64,000 nucleotides of DNA from Heracleum sosnowskyi (Eukaryota; Streptophyta; Magnoliopsida; Apiales; Apiaceae): NCBI GenBank assembly GCA_030848705.1, contig CM061238.1, positions 78,020,685 to 78,084,684 on the forward strand, in the 5' to 3' direction. Positions 59,499 through 64,000 of this stretch are shown piece after piece. Each line of letters opens with the position of its first letter. Position 1 is the stretch's first letter. Position numbers and translations under genes: made by a program. The notes under the pieces are model-generated. The model was not told where the DNA came from, did no database searches, and saw only the letters and a list, made by a program, of their open reading frames with translations.

Positions 59499-62400
59499 CT
59501 ACTCTTCACCACCAGCCGCATAAATAGGTCCATTGGATCTAGATCCACGACCTCTCCCACGATATCCCCTCCCACGACCACGTCCACGACCTACAGCAGA
59601 ATCATATTACAATCACAATTAGTAATCATGTAAACAAAGATCAATCCAGAAAAGCAAAGCACTGTAATATCAATCATATACAGACTGAGCAGTTCATTGA
59701 AGAGCTGCGACACCACTGATAATCATGAAAACGCGGAAAAGTTCAGTTATATTAAGCATCCAGGCCCGTGCTTATTTTGCAGAAAGAAACCAAATAGCTC
59801 ACCACTCAGCAAAAATCAGAAACTTCGGTAATTCTAAGATTTGGAAAAATTACCTCGGCCCTGAACAGGTACAGCTTCTTGGTTATAGCCATCACCGGAA
59901 TCATGCTGAACATCCATCTGAGGGCCGCTGTATCCTCCCCTTCCACGGCCCCGAAAATTACGACCTCTCCCTCGTCCTCTACCCCTATAAAAGCCCTGGG
60001 GACGGTCCCAGCCTCCATCATCCAGCTCCAGAAAGCCATTTCCTGTTTAAAATTCCAGATTTACCTTTTACATGATATCTCAAGTGCTAATATTAGATGA
60101 AACAAATATAGCTTCTTCCCAGTTGCCTAAATAAGAGACAATAAATAACCATTTCCAGTGATCCACGAGGTGGCAATACGATTTTAAGCAATTATGATCC
60201 TCTGAACTAATTTTTAAGTCAGCATTCCCTCAATTAATAGAAGTAAAATGAAGAAGGAAAGCAAGATAGATCTGCAACAACAAATATCAGTACAAATAAT
60301 AAACCAGACCTTGTACTAAGAGCACATTCAACATTACAAGACCTAAGACTAAGAACGTTATAACAATAACATATCTAGAAGCTCTTTTACTTACAGCAAT
60401 AAAAATGTACATACACCTAGGACGGCAGGTCAGATAATAGTTTGTTTAATGTGCACATTCTTAAAAGCACAAGACCCAATATTGAAGTGCAACTCGCTAA
60501 GCGTCATTAATCGTGCGCTTTTTAATCAAAAAAAGAAAATCCGTAACAAACTTAACAAGAAAGTTTTGGCATAGTCTTAAATTTCAAACATATAAGAGCA
60601 TTTCTAACAGAATAGAATGGCAATAAATAAGCAAGAAGCATCAATCAATGACGTTTAAGCTTCAGTCATTTAGCTCAACCTCGTGCCCCTCAAATTCTGG
60701 ATCTTCCTCTTCATCTTCATCTATTAGAGTTGAAGAAGAAGATAGGGTATTCTTTTCTTTTTCCCTTTTTTTTAGGGGTATTTTAATCTTGTAATAACTA
60801 TATTAACTTGCGTGCTTGTGCGGTTGTGCCTAAGTGCAAAGCGCAACTAATCATGCAATTAAGTGTGGCTTTGACAACACTGATTATAACATGGACATTA
60901 ATTATAAACAACCATTTTTGCACTTGGTTAGTAAGGATTAATGACTCGCGAAAAAGGAAGCGAAATATAAGCACAAAACATAAGCAAAAACTCATACCAG
61001 ATACAGCTCTTGGCCTTCCCCTTCCCCTGCCACCACGACCTCTACCTTGATTAGTGGGTGATCCCTCTGCATATTCACATGTGTTACCAACTGCTTCTGT
61101 TGCAACATATGTAGGACTTTTACGTCTATGTTAAAGAATATCATTACCTCCTTCGTTTTCAAACTCAGGCACCTTGACCTGGTCAGCAGGCAATGGAGGC
61201 TGGTACCTGCAATAGATCAATATCAATTAAAAACAAGTAACTTGTAAAGAACATCAAAATCGAGAAGCCCTCATTAATTATTTAATAATCAACTCATAAT
61301 CTTCCTAATCTAGTCATAAATAGATATAACTTGCATGTGAAACAGTGTTCTAATTTAGAAATTTCAGGATACATCTCCGGACAATTCCCTAACCTAGAAG
61401 TTCCTGGCTAAGGAAGTACCCATCATCAATTAATCTGTCATGACAACATACACATTCTGGGATATTCATTTCCTTCTCACTAAACAAGATAGAAAGAGAT
61501 ATGAACACAGATTCATTGGAAACAGATTTATGCAGTCAAAGAGAACATCGTATTAACAAGCAAGAAACAAATAAACAATGGAGCACATAAAAGAAACCAA
61601 TTTGCTGCCAATATGAATTTGTAAGAAGAATCTAATCCCCCCCCCCCCCCCCGAAACTAACTTACCCTGCAGCTGATGTGTCTAGCTCCTCCTTTGAGAG
61701 CGTGATTGTGATCATCGAGACATGCCTTGTTGTTTCCAGACTGCACCACCCAACAAATATTATTGCCATATTAAAAAAAAAAATAAAAACTTCAGTCATT
61801 TTGATAATTAATGATAATTAGGCTAATTCATATGCCTATCAGAAACATTCCGGAATCCTCTTTAGGCGCAATGCTAGTTCATTATGAAAAATTGATAGTG
61901 ATCTTACGGAAGGAGTCCTTCTTCTAGGGGTTCCCAAGTATCTGTTATATCGATGGATCCTATGGATGTAACTTGATGTAGGCCGGCAATCCTCCTCTGC
62001 ATAACAAGTACAAAGACCATATCAAAAATTTTGTTAGTCAAGAAAGTTTATAACAAGGTAGCATTGAACATAACATAACATCTTAAACGAGACGACAATA
62101 AAAAAAACCTTAATCAACTCCACAATGGTGACAGTCTTATTAATAGCTCTTCCCATTGCCTTAAACACAATCACTGAAGAACCTTTGTCCTACAACGAAA
62201 CAAGCAAAACAATTCAGTCAGAAAGACAGACAACAAACATCAAAAATCCTAGAGGGTAAAATATATAAGAATCAAATTCGCCATTTCAGAATATTATCTC
62301 AACGAAAAAAACAAATCACAACTGCAGAAGCAAAAGTTCAATTATTACCTGCCTAAATTAGTCTCTAATTCCTTAATTAAAACGTGTCCCTATATATACA

Positions 62401-62823
62401 AATTGTGCCCTAAATACTTATTATGTTTTCCTTCTATATTTTTGAAATGATTGTACAAAAACGCCATTATACCTTTATATACATATCAATTGACATGTGT
62501 TAACATTTCCGTCTCAAATTTTAAATGAGTGAAACAATATCAACAAACATGACTAAGATACAAAACAGTTAAATTTAGTTTAGAGAGCCTACAAGTATAA
62601 ACGAATGAAATGAAAAACACAAAAATAAAAAAGTAAAGAGCAGGCGAAGATAAACAGCTAAATATAAAGAAAAGAGCAAATTAACTGGAAGAGAAGAAAC
62701 CTGAAGCATGGTCATAGCGTAAGTGATATAGCCCCGCATCCTGCCCTGGCTTGTAATTCGAATTTCATTCTCGTCAATTGCTTTCTCTTCTCGTGGCCTC
62801 TCCATCTTTTGGTATCGATCCAT
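59499..62823 (-). CDS. ALBA: ALBA DNA/RNA-binding protein with RGG tail
   Basis: Eight exons: 62823-62701, 62189-62109, 61996-61908, 61740-61666, 61206-61148, 61066-60998, 60042-59854 and 59590-59499, all GT-AG and frame-consistent, 258 residues. The ALBA domain occupies about residues 17-125: DENEIRITSQGRMRGYITYA, SSVIVFKAMGRAINKTVTIV, ELIKRRIAGLHQVTSIGSID, ITDTWEPLEEGLLPLETTRH, VSMITITLSKEELDT. The rest is an RG/RGG-rich tail (GRGRGGRGRGRPR; FYRGRGRGRGRNFRGRGRGG; YRGRGRGSRSNGP). Plant long ALBA proteins bind RNA and DNA, with roles in mRNA protection and R-loops. The tail is encoded in small exons. No disabling change seen. Family members with longer tails exist, so 258 is on the short side. 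Confidence 0.95.
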
Positions 62824-62980
62824 CTACAAACAATCCACATTTCTTACTATTAACAACCAATTCATACATAACTAGCTTTCATAAAATTTCAAGTACCTTA
62901 GAAAGAGATAGATAGAGTTCAGACAATGGTGTTGTTGTCTGCAAATGCCCTTTTGTTCACCAACTTGGTTGCTGTTATTT
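62824..62980 (-). promoter_or_regulatory. ALBA 5' UTR with probable intron
   Basis: The base before the ATG is the end of TTTGTAG, an acceptor. A donor AAG/GTACTT lies at 62897/62896, so a 5' UTR exon of some 60-80 bases ends at 62897 and a ~72-base intron separates it from the start codon. Confidence 0.55.
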
Positions 62981-63009
62981 TAGTTTAAACCCTAACCGCT
63001 ACAACATCT

Positions 63010-63020
63010 TCTATATAAAT
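63010..63020 (-). promoter_or_regulatory. TATA box of the ALBA gene
   Basis: The minus strand reads TATTTATATAG about 35 bases before the likely transcription start near 62980. The region immediately downstream has a suitable leader. Confidence 0.5.
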
Positions 63021-63029
63021 ATCCTAGAA

Positions 63030-64000
63030 ACCCGGTCCAGACTTTTACATCAAATCATAAAATTAGTGATATTATTTTTCGGATTTTAAATATAAAACTA
63101 TATTTACTTTTCATTTCAAGAAGATATTTCAAGATTTCCTGTATTTAATAAAAATATATATTATGTGAGTATATTCCATCCAGATTTTAGTGACTAATTT
63201 TATATTTAAAAATTTTAGGTATCTTCCATTTGATTTTTTTTTTTTAAAATCTTAAAAGCCTTCTAGTATTCATTATGGATTTTATAATATCTTACCCCGA
63301 ATCTTTAAATTTGGATTTATTCAATTTGGATTTTATAAAACTTTTTAAAAATTGTTGGATTGAATAAAAAATTTGAAAAATCTTATAAAATATTGATTGT
63401 ATTCGATTTAAATTTTTAAATCTTTTTAATGATATTTAAATGTTCATTTTTTTTAACATAGTTGTATTTGCTCCCGGATAACTTTCAAGTCCGATAAGCC
63501 AAAATCGAATTCATGATGATTAACAAAGGATAGACCCTTTATTATTAGATTGTATCGTAATGCTTGACCCATGGATTTTTTTCGTTTGAATTAATAAAAT
63601 GAAGATGAATTTTTTGATTAATGTGTTACGTGTTTTTATATATTTTAAAATTTGGCTAAAATCAGCGTTAATAAAAATTAAACTCTGAGGGAGCACTGCT
63701 CACTTGTAAAATACGATCCGAGATGAAGCAAGCAGACTTCACTAAACTAAACAGTGTGCTATTTTGTTAGCAGACTATTTACTAAACTTCACCGAAACAC
63801 TCCTTCCTTTCCAGACACCTAGCAACTCTTGCAATCGTCAATATTTCTGTCAAAATAGGAAAGCATGGCAAAATGCTTGGACGACCACACGAAAATCAGT
63901 CCGCCACTCACGATCTTTAATTCAACTTGGTGCTTCAATTAAGCTTCCAAAATAGTACCGAGCTACAAATATGTAACTAAAGTAATTTAGTTTCTGCAAA
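63030..64000. other. AT-rich intergenic to window end
   Basis: Nothing recognised. A 63-codon ORF at 63764-63955 in a less AT-rich patch has no identifiable features; it could be the edge of a neighbouring gene. Confidence 0.4.

Overview
The window reads as nuclear DNA of a flowering plant, almost certainly a eudicot. It has AT-rich intergenic sequence, GT-AG spliced genes (class III peroxidase, alpha-expansin, ALBA protein, UPF0496 protein) and a very dense set of plant transposon lineages. I cannot name the species from sequence alone. All exon boundaries were placed by eye from splice consensus and reading-frame continuity. Most of the 64 kb is mobile DNA; about four intact host genes lie between the insertions.

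Layout. 1-11235: a long Ty1/copia element of SIRE/Maximus type on the minus strand. Its 5' LTR is at 10265-11235; then come PBS, gag, protease, integrase, RT, RNase H and a broken env-like ORF that runs off the left edge. 13110-14187: an intron-containing fragment of a DNA topoisomerase II gene, bounded by a MITE (14190-14699). 14773-21592: an LTR-like unit (probable solo LTR), interrupted by a CACTA transposon (15161-20598). The CACTA has lost its right end and carries exon fragments of at least three unrelated host genes: Mei2-like RRM, PDR/ABCG transporter and bZIP. A 214-bp piece of the flanking LTR is duplicated on its right side. 22827-24508: UPF0496 gene. 24965-26331: peroxidase gene, convergent with it.

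26561-41279: a nested pair. The outer element is a short-LTR, gag-plus-partial-protease Ty3/gypsy element of Tat type (TSD CTATG). Inside it, at TSD AATAC, lies a 12-kb Tekay-like chromovirus (28769-40848) on the minus strand with ~3.1-kb LTRs. 41835-44026: a LINE remnant, a TIR MITE and a short Helitron. 44877-45871: alpha-expansin gene. 46378-46688: Stowaway MITE. 47025-50171: a complete mariner-like element with an uninterrupted DD39D transposase ORF and a second, opposite-strand ORF. 52019-54662: a complete non-autonomous LTR element (TSD ATAAC) with six 88-bp tandem repeats that resemble its own LTR. 55560-56820: Helitron-like AT-rich sequence with 225-bp tandem repeats. 58257-59356: a damaged fragment of a gene I do not recognise. 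59499-62823: eight-exon ALBA gene.

How the pieces relate. The host genes are unrelated housekeeping, cell-wall and stress genes and form no operon-like unit. The most informative biology is in the transposons: multi-gene capture by a CACTA element, two insertions dated relative to each other by nesting, an apparently intact mariner source next to a MITE with matching ends, two non-autonomous LTR elements sharing an unusual PBS, and a short motif (TATCCGTAGA) spread through the copia element in both orientations.
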